This document shows, in pieces, positions 18,409 through 26,119 of a DNA stretch of 64,000 nucleotides. The stretch is taken from NCBI RefSeq assembly GCF_009789235.1, contig NZ_WSTB01000006.1, positions 124,001-188,000 of the forward strand, in the 5' to 3' direction. The notes beneath the pieces are model-generated. The model had not been told where the DNA came from. It ran no database searches and was given only the letters and a program-made list of their open reading frames with translations. Position numbers and translations under genes: made by a program. Origin of the DNA: Flavobacterium hydrocarbonoxydans (GTDB lineage: Bacteria; Bacteroidota; Bacteroidia; Flavobacteriales; Flavobacteriaceae). Position 1 is the stretch's first letter; the number at the start of each line of letters is the position of its first letter.

Positions 18409-18873
18409 ATGGAAACTTTAAATCAAAACTGGCAGACTGTATCTGAAATTGAACTGATCTACAAAACAAAAGTAAAAAACTCCGAAAGACCACAAATCAA
18501 ATCTTCAAAAGATGCATACAAACTAGTTCTATCAGCTTGGGATCATAATAAAATAGAATTCTTCGAGCAGTTCAAAGTATTATTTATTAATCAAGCTCAC
18601 AAGGTACTTGGAATTTACGAAATCTCTTCTGGAGGAATTGCAGGTACTGTTGTAGATCTTAGATTAATATTCTCAGCGGCACTTAAGGCCAATGCAACAT
18701 CTTTGATGATGATTCACAATCATCCTTCAGGAAATCTCACAGCCTCTGACGCCGATAAACAGATAACTCGAAAAGTAAAAGAAGCGGGAAAACTTCTTGA
18801 TATCACATTACTGGATTCATTAATTATAACTCCCGAATCATATTATTCCTTTGCTGATGAGGGCGCTTTGTAA
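18409..18873 (+). CDS. radC: RadC-family JAB/MPN metalloprotein
   Basis: The 154-residue protein contains the JAB metal-binding motif HNHPSGNLTASDAD (about residues 103-116) that defines the RadC/DUF2466 domain. It lacks the N-terminal helix-hairpin-helix of chromosomal RadC, the short form typical of mobile elements and defence islands. The biochemical role is unsettled; the fold suggests a metal-dependent hydrolase. It is a single gene with the branched repeat as leader and lies at the border of the cassette-like array on the opposite strand. Confidence 0.9.
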   Translation: METLNQNWQTVSEIELIYKTKVKNSERPQIKSSKDAYKLVLSAWDHNKIEFFEQFKVLFINQAHKVLGIYEISSGGIAGTVVDLRLIFSAALKANATSLMMIHNHPSGNLTASDADKQITRKVKEAGKLLDITLLDSLIITPESYYSFADEGAL

Positions 18874-18958
18874 GCGCCTTTAAAATAATGACTATTACAT
18901 CAAAAAATGATTGTCTATAAAAGATTATATTATTGTTCAACATTACAACGTTCTGCCT

Positions 18959-19066
18959 GTAACCGACAGTCGCGGATCAAAACGGACTAAGATCTCTGTT
19001 CTAAGATATATTTCTTCGTGAAAATGAAGCATTAATTTATCGAGAACTCCGCGATTGCTGTTAGAT
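18959..19066 (-). repeat. attC-like imperfect palindrome C
   Basis: GTAACCGACAGTCGCGGA (18959-18976) pairs with TCCGCGATTGCTGTTAGA (19048-19065) with one unpaired base, leaving GTAAC/GTTAG at the tips. On the minus strand the site starts with ATCTAAC, an exact RYYYAAC R''-type core, and it lies just downstream of the 19122-19838 gene, as an attC site does in an integron cassette. The middle sequence differs from copies A and B, as usual for attC sites of different cassettes. No integron integrase is in the window. Confidence 0.55.
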
Positions 19067-19121
19067 TCTGTTAGAAACCATCTTTAAATTCAGCGTAAAA
19101 CCCAATCTTGACAAACGGCTA

Positions 19122-19838
19122 TTAATGGCTGTTTTTTTCTCTTTCAAGCAACTCTAAAATTTCATTATCTTGAAATGTTATTATTCCACTATCAACATTG
19201 TTTTTAAAATACTCAAAGTAATTTTTCTCAATCATTTTTTCGGCAATTTGTTGTGCATTTAGTAATCCTTTACTGTTCGACACAACTGGAGTGGCAATTA
19301 AAAAATCATAGTCGTCCATTTCTTTTGTCCATTCAATATTTAGAAAGCCATCTTGGTCAATTACAGGTTTCTCATTTTCAACGCTATATTCTGACGACTT
19401 AAACACATCTTTGTAATTAAGATAAATATCTGTCCATCTTTTTCTTATTATATCGGCTCCAACTTTATCCTTTTCGTCTATGTTGGGATTTATAAGCAGT
19501 CCTACAGTTCCCCATGACTTATTTAAAGATGGTTCTTTCCCCCAAATACCTTCTGCACTTGCTAATGCAAAAGCTTGACTTTCTAATATTCTTGCGTTTT
19601 TTATGACTTCGTTAAATCCTAAAATATAAGCTTGTCCAAATTCAGTTTTTGGATGATTGCTAAAAATCATTGAATATGTATCTTGTCTAGTTTGAGATTT
19701 CCGTCCATATCTAATTTTCAATTTGACTGGCGTTTTAGTTGAAATTTCATTTAAGCAAAGTGAACGCCATTTTTCTCTTATAGATGATTTGTCCCACAAT
19801 AATGAACCGATGATAATTGTTCCTCCTTTAAATTCCAT
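19122..19838 (-). CDS. Hypothetical protein, cassette-like gene 3
   Basis: I do not recognise this 238-residue protein. It opens MEFKGGTIIIGSLLWDKSS, a strand-loop-strand that looks like a soluble alpha/beta fold, and has no signal peptide, membrane helix or classical catalytic motif. It lies between two attC-like palindromes (A upstream, C downstream) and on the same strand as the two other genes of the array. Its start is 33 bases from the upstream site, a spacing like that of integron cassettes. Function unknown. Confidence 0.7.
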   Translation of the reverse strand: MEFKGGTIIIGSLLWDKSSIREKWRSLCLNEISTKTPVKLKIRYGRKSQTRQDTYSMIFSNHPKTEFGQAYILGFNEVIKNARILESQAFALASAEGIWGKEPSLNKSWGTVGLLINPNIDEKDKVGADIIRKRWTDIYLNYKDVFKSSEYSVENEKPVIDQDGFLNIEWTKEMDDYDFLIATPVVSNSKGLLNAQQIAEKMIEKNYFEYFKNNVDSGIITFQDNEILELLEREKNSH

Positions 19839-19870
19839 ATGTTTTAATTGTAATTGTCCTTAAGGTTGTA

Positions 19871-20030
19871 TTTAACGTTTTTGTACTACAGTGAGTTTGG
19901 GATTAAATTAAACCCATTATTCGGATTTACCACTCGAGCGAAGCGAACAGGCGAAGCAAATCATCCAAATACAAAACCAACTTTCCCGTAAGCCAATAGC
20001 CAAAAATTGCTTGTAGCGTGTGTTATGGGC
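19871..20030 (-). repeat. attC-like imperfect palindrome A
   Basis: About 160 bp. Its ends TTTAACG (19871-19877) and GTTATGG (20022-20028) are inversely related, and ACTACA/TGTAGC next to them extends the pairing. The inner sequence (GTTTGGGATTAAATTAA, then ATTCGGATTT, CAAATACAAAACCAACTTT, AAGCCAAT) is shared with copy B at 21005-21140 and with the truncated copy at 57127-57216. On the minus strand GTTAAAT at its right tip fits GTTRRRY. The stop codon of the upstream gene lies inside the left tip. An insert rich in GCGAAGC (19934-19957) distinguishes it from B. Confidence 0.6.
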
Positions 20031-20976
20031 AGTTTCTCTTCTCAACGTGATCTACAAGTAATGGTAAATAACTTTCATTTTCATTATTTAATATTTTGTT
20101 ATCAAGTATCGCAAAGAGATTAAAACAGAATTTAGGAGAATTTACTTCGAAGTATTTAAACGGCTGACGACTTAAACTTTCCGAAATGGTTTTTCTTAAA
20201 TCTTTAGGCATAATTGAAAGTAGTTCTTGATACTCTTTATATTTAAAATCAAATGTTCCCATGAACTCCAAATGATCATATCCAGCATGATCAAATTTGA
20301 ATAGACCGCTAACAGAATATTCATTTTCATTTAATTTAGCAATTGCGTTGATTGTGTTAAATGGAAATATCATAGGATCAAAATAGCAGTTTTCTGTACC
20401 CGTTCTCATGATAAATAAGCCGAGGTCAAGTTTAAAATTTTTCAGAAATGGTTTTTGTATAAATTCTGGACCTAAAATCATTTCTAAATTATTCCAATTT
20501 TCTTTTAAATCTTTTATATGAAAGTGTAATAATGGTTCATGGTTTTTTGTGTTGAACATGGAAATTTCCTTACCGTTACATAAACAAAAAATTTCACTTC
20601 GTATTTCTTGATGAACTGCATAGCTATAGGCTTGAGATACGTTTTTACCAGAAATGATATTTTCTGTTGGTCGTTTTGCATCTAATATCCATTTGTTTTC
20701 TCCATTAATTTCAAAAGTATAGTCAGGAATAATATTTACCATTTCTTTCTTAGTTCCAAAATAGCAAAATGGATGTATAAGGTTTTTGCTTCTAATAATT
20801 TTATTATTAGATGAGGCGCTGTAACCAAGTTTTTTTAAGATCGGAAAAACAATTTCTTCTCTGACAGCGTCTTCTTTGAATTCTAGTGATTCTAATAGAT
20901 TAAAATCAAAGTCTTTAAATAAATCTTCAAATTCATCGTCTTCTAAAAAAAGTTGGTTTAAAAAATCGTATTTCAT
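20023..20976 (-). CDS. Type I restriction R-protein N-terminal-like nuclease domain protein, cassette-like gene 2
   Basis: I start it at ATG 20976 (MKYDFLNQLF); an upstream ATG at 21024 would fall inside palindrome B. The 317-residue protein has the HSDR_N-like arrangement: AVREEIVFPILKKLGY, then PDYTFEINGENKWILDAKRP (PDY...DAK, a PD-(D/E)XK core, about residues 103-122) and a helix ending in SYAVH. It lacks helicase motifs, so it is a stand-alone nuclease-like domain rather than HsdR. The C-terminal half is unrecognised. Its stop codon lies within palindrome A. Confidence 0.78.
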   Translation of the reverse strand: MKYDFLNQLFLEDDEFEDLFKDFDFNLLESLEFKEDAVREEIVFPILKKLGYSASSNNKIIRSKNLIHPFCYFGTKKEMVNIIPDYTFEINGENKWILDAKRPTENIISGKNVSQAYSYAVHQEIRSEIFCLCNGKEISMFNTKNHEPLLHFHIKDLKENWNNLEMILGPEFIQKPFLKNFKLDLGLFIMRTGTENCYFDPMIFPFNTINAIAKLNENEYSVSGLFKFDHAGYDHLEFMGTFDFKYKEYQELLSIMPKDLRKTISESLSRQPFKYFEVNSPKFCFNLFAILDNKILNNENESYLPLLVDHVEKRNCP

Positions 20977-21004
20977 AAGATATATTTTCTTGGTAACTCG
21001 AAAT

Positions 21005-21140
21005 TGCCCATAACGTCTTGGCACTACAGCGGGTTTGGGATTAAATTAAGACCAATATTCGGATTTGCCAAATCATCCCAAATACAAAACCAACTTTTCA
21101 TTAAGCCAATTGCCGAAATCCGTTGTGACATCTGTTACGA
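21005..21140 (-). repeat. attC-like imperfect palindrome B
   Basis: About 136 bp with tips CATAACG (21009-21015) and GTTACGA (21134-21140). GGCACTACAGCGG pairs with CCGTTGTGACA through a few mismatches. The interior matches copy A over GTTTGGGATTAAATTAA, ATTCGGATTTGCC, CAAATACAAAACCAACTTT and TAAGCCAATTGCC. It separates cassette-like genes 1 and 2, both on the minus strand. Confidence 0.6.
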
Positions 21141-21145
21141 GTCGT

Positions 21146-21817
21146 TTATTTTTTTGTTCGAATTTGTTTTTTCATTTGAATTTTCATTGCTTTATGATGC
21201 AATTCATACATATTATCGATTGTTGATTCCAAAATTTCAATTGCTAATTTGATTTCATCAACACTTGGTTTTGATAATTCGTGAAGTGCTTCATTTCCAA
21301 TAAATCTTAATTCGTGTAAACTAGTTGCGCTACTCTTCGTCAAAAAGCCACTTTCAAATAATCCTTCAATTTTACCTTCTAAATTTTCCTTTAATACATC
21401 ATTATTTTTTCTGTCTTTTACCATAATTCCCTTTATGGCTTTATCTAGACATATTGCTTCAATTAATGCACGTAATCCTCCACAGCAAAGAATAAGTTGC
21501 TCATTATTAAAAGCATCAATAGTTTCGCGGTATAAACTTTTTAGCTTTATTGAGAGATTGCTAAAATTTTTTATTGAAATACTATTGGGACCACGTTTAG
21601 GATAAAGCTCTTGCATATATTGTGTAGTTTCATCATACGATTGTATTTGTGGATTTGTTTCCAATCTTCTAAATGAAATTTCATCACAACCACTACATTG
21701 TATGATTTGATAGTCAATTTCTTCCCACCAGCCTTGTCCGTCGTCATATGAAGTTTTTTCTTCTTTCATTACGATTTGATTAGTGGGTCTGCTACATTTA
21801 TTACAATAACTTTTCAT
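21146..21817 (-). CDS. DUF4145 protein with N-terminal zinc ribbon, cassette-like gene 1
   Basis: The 223-residue protein has CNKC (residues 4-7) and CSGC (about 42-45), a two-knuckle zinc ribbon, then the DUF4145 helical domain: LYRETIDAFNN, LRALIEAICLD, LRFIGNEALHELS. DUF4145 proteins occur alone or fused to restriction and helicase proteins and are often in defence contexts; their activity is not established. The stop codon lies a few bases before palindrome B, and a CATAAC motif lies upstream near 21851, so it is the first unit of the array. Confidence 0.82.
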   Translation of the reverse strand: MKSYCNKCSRPTNQIVMKEEKTSYDDGQGWWEEIDYQIIQCSGCDEISFRRLETNPQIQSYDETTQYMQELYPKRGPNSISIKNFSNLSIKLKSLYRETIDAFNNEQLILCCGGLRALIEAICLDKAIKGIMVKDRKNNDVLKENLEGKIEGLFESGFLTKSSATSLHELRFIGNEALHELSKPSVDEIKLAIEILESTIDNMYELHHKAMKIQMKKQIRTKK

Positions 21818-21911
21818 GATGGTTTTGTTAGTCTGTTTTTGCTAAATGGCTCATAACATATTCATATGTGTGACAAAACCACACAAGGCCATCCTAATTT
21901 GGGTAGATACG

Positions 21912-21927
21912 TGTGATAAATTTCACA
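21912..21927. promoter_or_regulatory. CRP/FNR-like palindrome
   Basis: TGTGATAAATTTCACA is an exact TGTGA-N6-TCACA palindrome, the half-sites bound by Crp/Fnr family regulators. It lies 95 bases upstream of cassette-like gene 1. A chance match in A/T-rich DNA is possible. Confidence 0.35.
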
Positions 21928-22108
21928 CATCATTTATTTTCAAATATATATATTTTTTCACTACAATTTTCAAAAGGTCTAGTAATTTTAAACGATGCTT
22001 TTTGAAATTTAAATTAGTGGCTACGCCAACAAAATGAAGAAAAAAATTAAGATGCACATTCCAAAATACCGCAATAATCCAAGATAATCTGGTTAGATAT
22101 TTGAATGC

Positions 22109-22124
22109 TTCCCGCTACTAAGAC
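22109..22124 (+). other. tRNA-fMet 3'-tail-like sequence at the end of the left island
   Basis: TTCCCGCTACTAAGAC: the first ten bases equal the last bases of the tRNA-fMet gene at 44578-44650 plus one, and the same string is repeated at 63606-63620. It marks the border between accessory genes and the repeat-rich chromosome, as an attR site would. A related but diverged module at 39068-39090 is not next to an island, so a dispersed repeat is the alternative. Confidence 0.4.
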
Positions 22125-22156
22125 AAAAAAGCTTCAGAGAAATCTGGAGCTTTTTT
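22125..22156 (+). terminator. Strong hairpin terminator
   Basis: AAAAAAGCTTCAGA pairs with TCTGGAGCTTTTTT around GAAA: a 14-bp stem with one G-T pair ending in six T. Almost the same hairpin occurs at 39087-39114 as part of a shared module. Confidence 0.75.
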
Positions 22157-22174
22157 GTTAAAATGCTGTGTCAT

Positions 22175-22229
22175 GGACCGCTGATGACACGGATTGGCTT
22201 TGCCAAAACGCGGATGATCACGGATTTTA
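22175..22229. repeat. Dispersed ACGGAT repeat, copy 1
   Basis: Contains GATGACACGGATTGGCTTTG then CCAAAACGCGGAT and ACGGATTTT. TTGGCTTTGCCAA forms a hairpin. Further copies lie at 23305-23359 and 39135-39189. Non-coding. Confidence 0.7.
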
Positions 22230-22267
22230 TTATCTTCAAGACGTGTTCATTTGTAAATTATATCTCT

Positions 22268-22880
22268 TACTGACAATTTTACGAAGCTCATTCACCAACT
22301 TACGAAGCTTACTCACCAACTTACCATGCTCACTCACCAACTTACGAAGCTTACTCACTAAATTACCATGCTTCCTAACAACTTTACCGAGCTTACTAAC
22401 GAAGTTACCAAGCTTACTCACTAACTTACATAGCTCATTCACTAACTTACGAAGCTTACTCACTAAATTACCATGCTTCCTAACAACTTTACCGAGCTTC
22501 CTAACGAACTTACGGAGCTTACTAACGAAGTTACCAAGCTCGCCAACAACTTTACCGAGGTCCCTAACAAACTTACCGTGCTCACTAACAACTTTACCGA
22601 GGTCCCTAACAAACTTACCGTACTTACTTTCTCAAATACAAAGCTTACTTCTTCAACTACCGGGCTTGCTTTCTCAGATACCATGCTTACTTCCTCGCAT
22701 ACCTTACTTAGTTTCTCACATACGAAGCGTACTTCTTCAACTACCCTGCTTATATCCTTACATACCGTGCTTACTTTCTCAGGTACCAAGCTTACTTACT
22801 CGCATACCCTGCTTACTTTCTCAACTACCCTGCTTACTTCCTCGCATACCGTGCTTACTTTCTCAGTTATCAATCTTCCT
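22268..22880. repeat. Array of about 29 degenerate 21-bp tandem repeats
   Basis: The unit is close to CTCACTAACTTACGAAGCTT plus A, with alternating forms ending in AAGCTTA, CATGCTC, CGAGCTT and so on; TTAC at a fixed position and the AGCTT/TGCTT core recur every 21 bases. Because 21 is a multiple of three, several frames on both strands stay open (heptapeptide repeats such as LVSKLRK), but no start signal or family supports translation. Flanked by a terminator and the ACGGAT repeat, the same module as at 39222-39545. Bases 21928-22108 and 22881-23069 hold no gene. Confidence 0.75.
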
Positions 22881-23069
22881 TACTAACTTAGATGTACTTT
22901 TATTCGATTTTAATTTTCAAAAGAGGTAAACAATTTTGGATGATGTGAAAATTTTACAAGTCCTGTCAAAAATTCTGTAAAACATTCTGTTACAGAAACT
23001 TTAATTTTAAATCTGTCTAATTAATAGATATAGTTGCTTAGATAAGGTATTAATTTTAAAAATGATGAT

Positions 23070-23288
23070 ATGAAATCCGAAAATTACTTTGATATGTCTG
23101 AAGAAGGCAATATGACACAGTACGAAGAGCAACTGTTGTTAAACTATGATGATTATCTGGAAAATGCTTTTGTGGCTGAACTGACAGCAAGCACGCACTA
23201 TAATCTGGAACTTGGCGATCTGGAAGAGGATCTTGAGGATGATATGGAATCTGAATATGACGAAAACGACTGGGAAGAAATCGAATAA
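23070..23288 (+). CDS. Small acidic hypothetical protein
   Basis: A 72-residue frame, highly acidic in the last 25 residues (ELGDLEEDLEDDMESEYDEN). ATG 23070 follows an A/T-rich leader (TAATAGATATAG, GATAAGGTATTAATTTT). No domain is recognised. Its codon use is balanced and distinct from the neighbouring repeats, so it is probably a real gene, isolated between repeat arrays. It could be an acidic partner or decoy protein; no evidence for function. Confidence 0.5.
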   Translation: MKSENYFDMSEEGNMTQYEEQLLLNYDDYLENAFVAELTASTHYNLELGDLEEDLEDDMESEYDENDWEEIE

Positions 23289-23304
23289 GGATAGTGATAA
23301 AAAT

Positions 23305-23359
23305 GGACCGCGGATGACACGGATTGGCTATGCCAAAACGCGGATTAAAACGGATTTTT
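23305..23359. repeat. Dispersed ACGGAT repeat, copy 2
   Basis: Same element as 22175-22229: GGACCGCGGATGACACGGAT, TTGGCTATGCCAA hairpin, ACGCGGATTAAAACGGATTTT in two parts. It lies between the small acidic gene and an 18-bp repeat array. Confidence 0.7.
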
Positions 23360-23377
23360 AATCCTAAAAATATCTAT

Positions 23378-23449
23378 GTCTATAAACATATCACCGTCTA
23401 TAAACATGTCACCGTCTACAAACATATCACCGTCTGCAAACATATCACC
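23378..23449. repeat. Four 18-bp tandem repeats
   Basis: GTCTATAAACATATCACC is repeated four times with one or two changes each, ending at CCTCTGGGG. A related unit, CTATAAATATGTCACC, follows near 23486 and again at 39544-39625 with GCTGGAG hairpins, so this is one dispersed family. Non-coding. Confidence 0.75.
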
Positions 23450-23518
23450 CCTCTGGGGTTTTGTTTAATTAACAAAAATGATTTTCTATAAATATGTCAC
23501 CTCTCTGAGGTTATAAGT

Positions 23519-23552
23519 AAAAGCCTGAGAAATCTATATTTCTCAGGCTTTT
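23519..23552. terminator. Terminator of the galactan operon (minus strand), bidirectional
   Basis: AAAAGCCTGAGAAAT and ATTTCTCAGGCTTTT form a perfect 15-bp stem with loop CTAT, 46 bases beyond the end of the GH2 gene. A-tract and T-tract on the two sides allow function on both strands. Confidence 0.8.
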
Positions 23553-23597
23553 CTGTGCCAGGAAAATCATTTTTTCCTTGCTGCACTATTCTAACTA

Positions 23598-26036
23598 TTA
23601 GAGTTCTGACTTTAAATTTATTTTAGCTTTCTGAAGTCCTTTTCCTGTTACTTCCAATTGGATTGTACCTGCCGTTTCAATCGCTTTAACCAAAACCACC
23701 AGTTTACCGCTGAAAAGCTTCATTTTATTCTGATGAAATATTTCTAATGAAGTCGCATCGCCATTACATGCTGCTCTATATGTTGCTGCACCGCTTACCT
23801 TAAATTGCAGCTCATTAACAGCTGTAGGACATGGAATTCCATTTTTATCCACCACTGAAACCGTTACAAAAGAAATATCTTCTCCATCGGCCTTGATAAT
23901 TTCGCGATCGGCTTCGAGAACAATTTTATAGGGATTTCCGGCAGTCTTAATTTCGCTTTCAGCCGCTATTTTTCCATTGGAATCAAATGCAACAACTTTT
24001 ACAGTTCCTGGTTCGTATTTAACATCATTCCACATTAAACGGTAACGGTTTTGCGGAGTAGATTTATTCTTTTTCTGGACACCCATGCTTTTTCCGTTTA
24101 CGAAAAGCTCTGCGCTGTCGTAATTCGTGTAAACAAAAACCGGAGTAATCTCTCCTTCTCTTCCTTTCCAGTTCCAATGTGGCAATATATGAAGCGTTTT
24201 ATCCTGAGTGTTCCATCTGCTTCTGTACAAATAAAAACGGTCTTTAGGAAGTCCCGCCAAATCTGAAATTCCGAAATAAGAACTTCTGGATGGCCATTTT
24301 TCATCATAAGGTGTTGGCTCTCCCAAATAATCAAAACCGGTCCAGACAAATTCGCCAATCACCCACGGTTTGTCATCCTGCAATACAAAATCTTCATCAG
24401 GAACATTCGACCAGCTGCAAGCTTCGAGATCATAAGACGAACACTGAAGATCATCGTATTGTTTCTCTTTTTGCTGTACAACAGGAAATTTATAAATTCC
24501 TCTTGAACTCACCGTTGAAGCGGTTTCTGAACCTAATATAAAACCTTGTGGAAATGATTTATATGCTTCTTCGTAAAGATGAACTCTGTAATTTAGTCCC
24601 GGTACATCTAATAAAGATCCAAAACCGGACGCCATAGTCTGCTTTACCTGATCCATTCCTACCGTTACCGGACGGGTCGGATCTTCTCTATGAAAAACAT
24701 CCTGCAAAAATTTCGCCCTTGTCAAACCTTCTGCTCCGTATTGATCCGGAACTTCATTTCCTGAACTCCACATTACAATACAAGGGTGATTTCGTGTGGC
24801 TCTTACTAAATTTACAATGTCTTTCTCTGCATATTCCTCAAAAAAACGATGATATCCGTTTTCAACTTTTGGCTTTGCCCATTCATCAAAACTTTCTGCC
24901 AGAAACATAAACCCCATTTCGTCAGCCAGTTCAAGCTGTTCAAAAGAAGGCATATTATGAGAGCTTCGGATGGCATTACAACCCATATCTTTCAGAATCG
25001 TAAGCTGTCTTCGAAGTGCTGCTTTGTTCACCGCTGCACCAAGCGGGCCAAGGTCATGATGAAGACAAACTCCTTTAAATTTTGTTACTTTTCCGTTAAG
25101 GCTAAAGCCAGTATTGGCTTCGTATTTAATCGATCTGATACCAAATTTTATAGTTTGTTCGTCTTTTAAAGTTCCGTCAGCTGCGTATAGTTGGGTAATG
25201 GCTGTATATAAATAAGGTGTTTCAGGACTCCATAAATGAGGCTTGTCAACAGAAATCTTCTGATGAAATTTTCCGTCTTTTATTTCTGAATCTTTTTGAG
25301 TGGCTACAATAGTATTATTGGCATCTTTTATTTGGGTTACCATTGACAGATTATTGCCAGTAACCTCCGCTTTAAGATCAACAACGGCCGTATTTTCTTT
25401 AATGTCCGGAGTGGTAATAAAAGTTCCCCATTGTACAAATTTTTCCTCCTCTTTTACGACAATACTCACTTTTCTGTATAAACCGGCTCCGGGATACCAT
25501 CTTGAAGAAAATGGCATATTGGTCAGTTTTACGGCCAGCACGTTTTCTGCCCCTACAAGGAGATCATTGGTAATATCAATGGTAAAATAACTGTATCCGT
25601 AACCCCATTCTCCTATTTTTTTTCCGTTTAAAAAAACCTGAGGTTCGCTCATGGCACCTTCAAAAATAAGAAGTGCTTTTTTTCCTTTTTTAAAGTCCGA
25701 AACAGAAAATGTATTGCGATACCAGCCTGTACCAATATGCGGCAATGCTCCGGTACGACCTGTTTTTTCGGTAGGGATTTTTTCTCCGTTTTGTTCAATT
25801 GCCGAAACCTGTTTGTCCCATTTTTCATCAAAAGGTCCGTAAATAGCCCAATCGTGCGGCACACTGACTTTTTCCCACTTTGAAGCATCAAAATCTACAG
25901 AAGATGCCTCTCCTTTTACCTCTTTAGAAAAGCGCCAGTTGTCTTTTAAAAGAACTGTGGTTGATTGTGACATCATTTTTCCAGATGAAAAAACGAGTAG
26001 AACTACGAATACTATTGATTTGAAAATTAACTTCAT
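23598..26036 (-). CDS. Glycoside hydrolase family 2 beta-galactosidase
   Basis: The 812-residue secreted protein has a signal peptide (FKSIVFVVLLVFSSGKMMSQ), a sugar-binding/jelly-roll domain (residues 30-200), an immunoglobulin-like domain, and the GH2 barrel with acid/base Glu in SSGNEVP (about residue 424) and nucleophile Glu in LGSETAST (about residue 502). The C-terminal part has DUF4982-like and Ig-like domains (about 620-810). It should release terminal galactose in the periplasm from oligosaccharides cut by the two GH53 enzymes encoded just upstream. It is the last gene of the operon, 83 bases after GH53. Confidence 0.93.
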   Translation of the reverse strand: MKLIFKSIVFVVLLVFSSGKMMSQSTTVLLKDNWRFSKEVKGEASSVDFDASKWEKVSVPHDWAIYGPFDEKWDKQVSAIEQNGEKIPTEKTGRTGALPHIGTGWYRNTFSVSDFKKGKKALLIFEGAMSEPQVFLNGKKIGEWGYGYSYFTIDITNDLLVGAENVLAVKLTNMPFSSRWYPGAGLYRKVSIVVKEEEKFVQWGTFITTPDIKENTAVVDLKAEVTGNNLSMVTQIKDANNTIVATQKDSEIKDGKFHQKISVDKPHLWSPETPYLYTAITQLYAADGTLKDEQTIKFGIRSIKYEANTGFSLNGKVTKFKGVCLHHDLGPLGAAVNKAALRRQLTILKDMGCNAIRSSHNMPSFEQLELADEMGFMFLAESFDEWAKPKVENGYHRFFEEYAEKDIVNLVRATRNHPCIVMWSSGNEVPDQYGAEGLTRAKFLQDVFHREDPTRPVTVGMDQVKQTMASGFGSLLDVPGLNYRVHLYEEAYKSFPQGFILGSETASTVSSRGIYKFPVVQQKEKQYDDLQCSSYDLEACSWSNVPDEDFVLQDDKPWVIGEFVWTGFDYLGEPTPYDEKWPSRSSYFGISDLAGLPKDRFYLYRSRWNTQDKTLHILPHWNWKGREGEITPVFVYTNYDSAELFVNGKSMGVQKKNKSTPQNRYRLMWNDVKYEPGTVKVVAFDSNGKIAAESEIKTAGNPYKIVLEADREIIKADGEDISFVTVSVVDKNGIPCPTAVNELQFKVSGAATYRAACNGDATSLEIFHQNKMKLFSGKLVVLVKAIETAGTIQLEVTGKGLQKAKINLKSEL

Positions 26037-26119
26037 TTTCTGTTTTATTTTTTCACCATTAAGATCATTTAGCTTTATAAAACATACTATCGTAATGGTG
26101 AAATTTAATTTTTTATTTT

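Noticed and set aside
20974..21024. Longer start of the HSDR_N-like gene at 21024
   Set aside because: It would place the N-terminus within the attC-like palindrome; ATG 20976 gives a normal start.
18959..21817. Complete integron
   Set aside because: No integron integrase, attI or Pc promoter could be found in the window, so only a cassette-like array is claimed.
22268..22880. CRISPR array
   Set aside because: Units are contiguous 21-mers without unique spacers of constant length, and no cas genes occur in the window.
22168..22929. Long open frames through the 21-bp repeats (both strands)
   Set aside because: The period is divisible by three, so frames stay open automatically; no start signal, no family match, and frames overlap on both strands.
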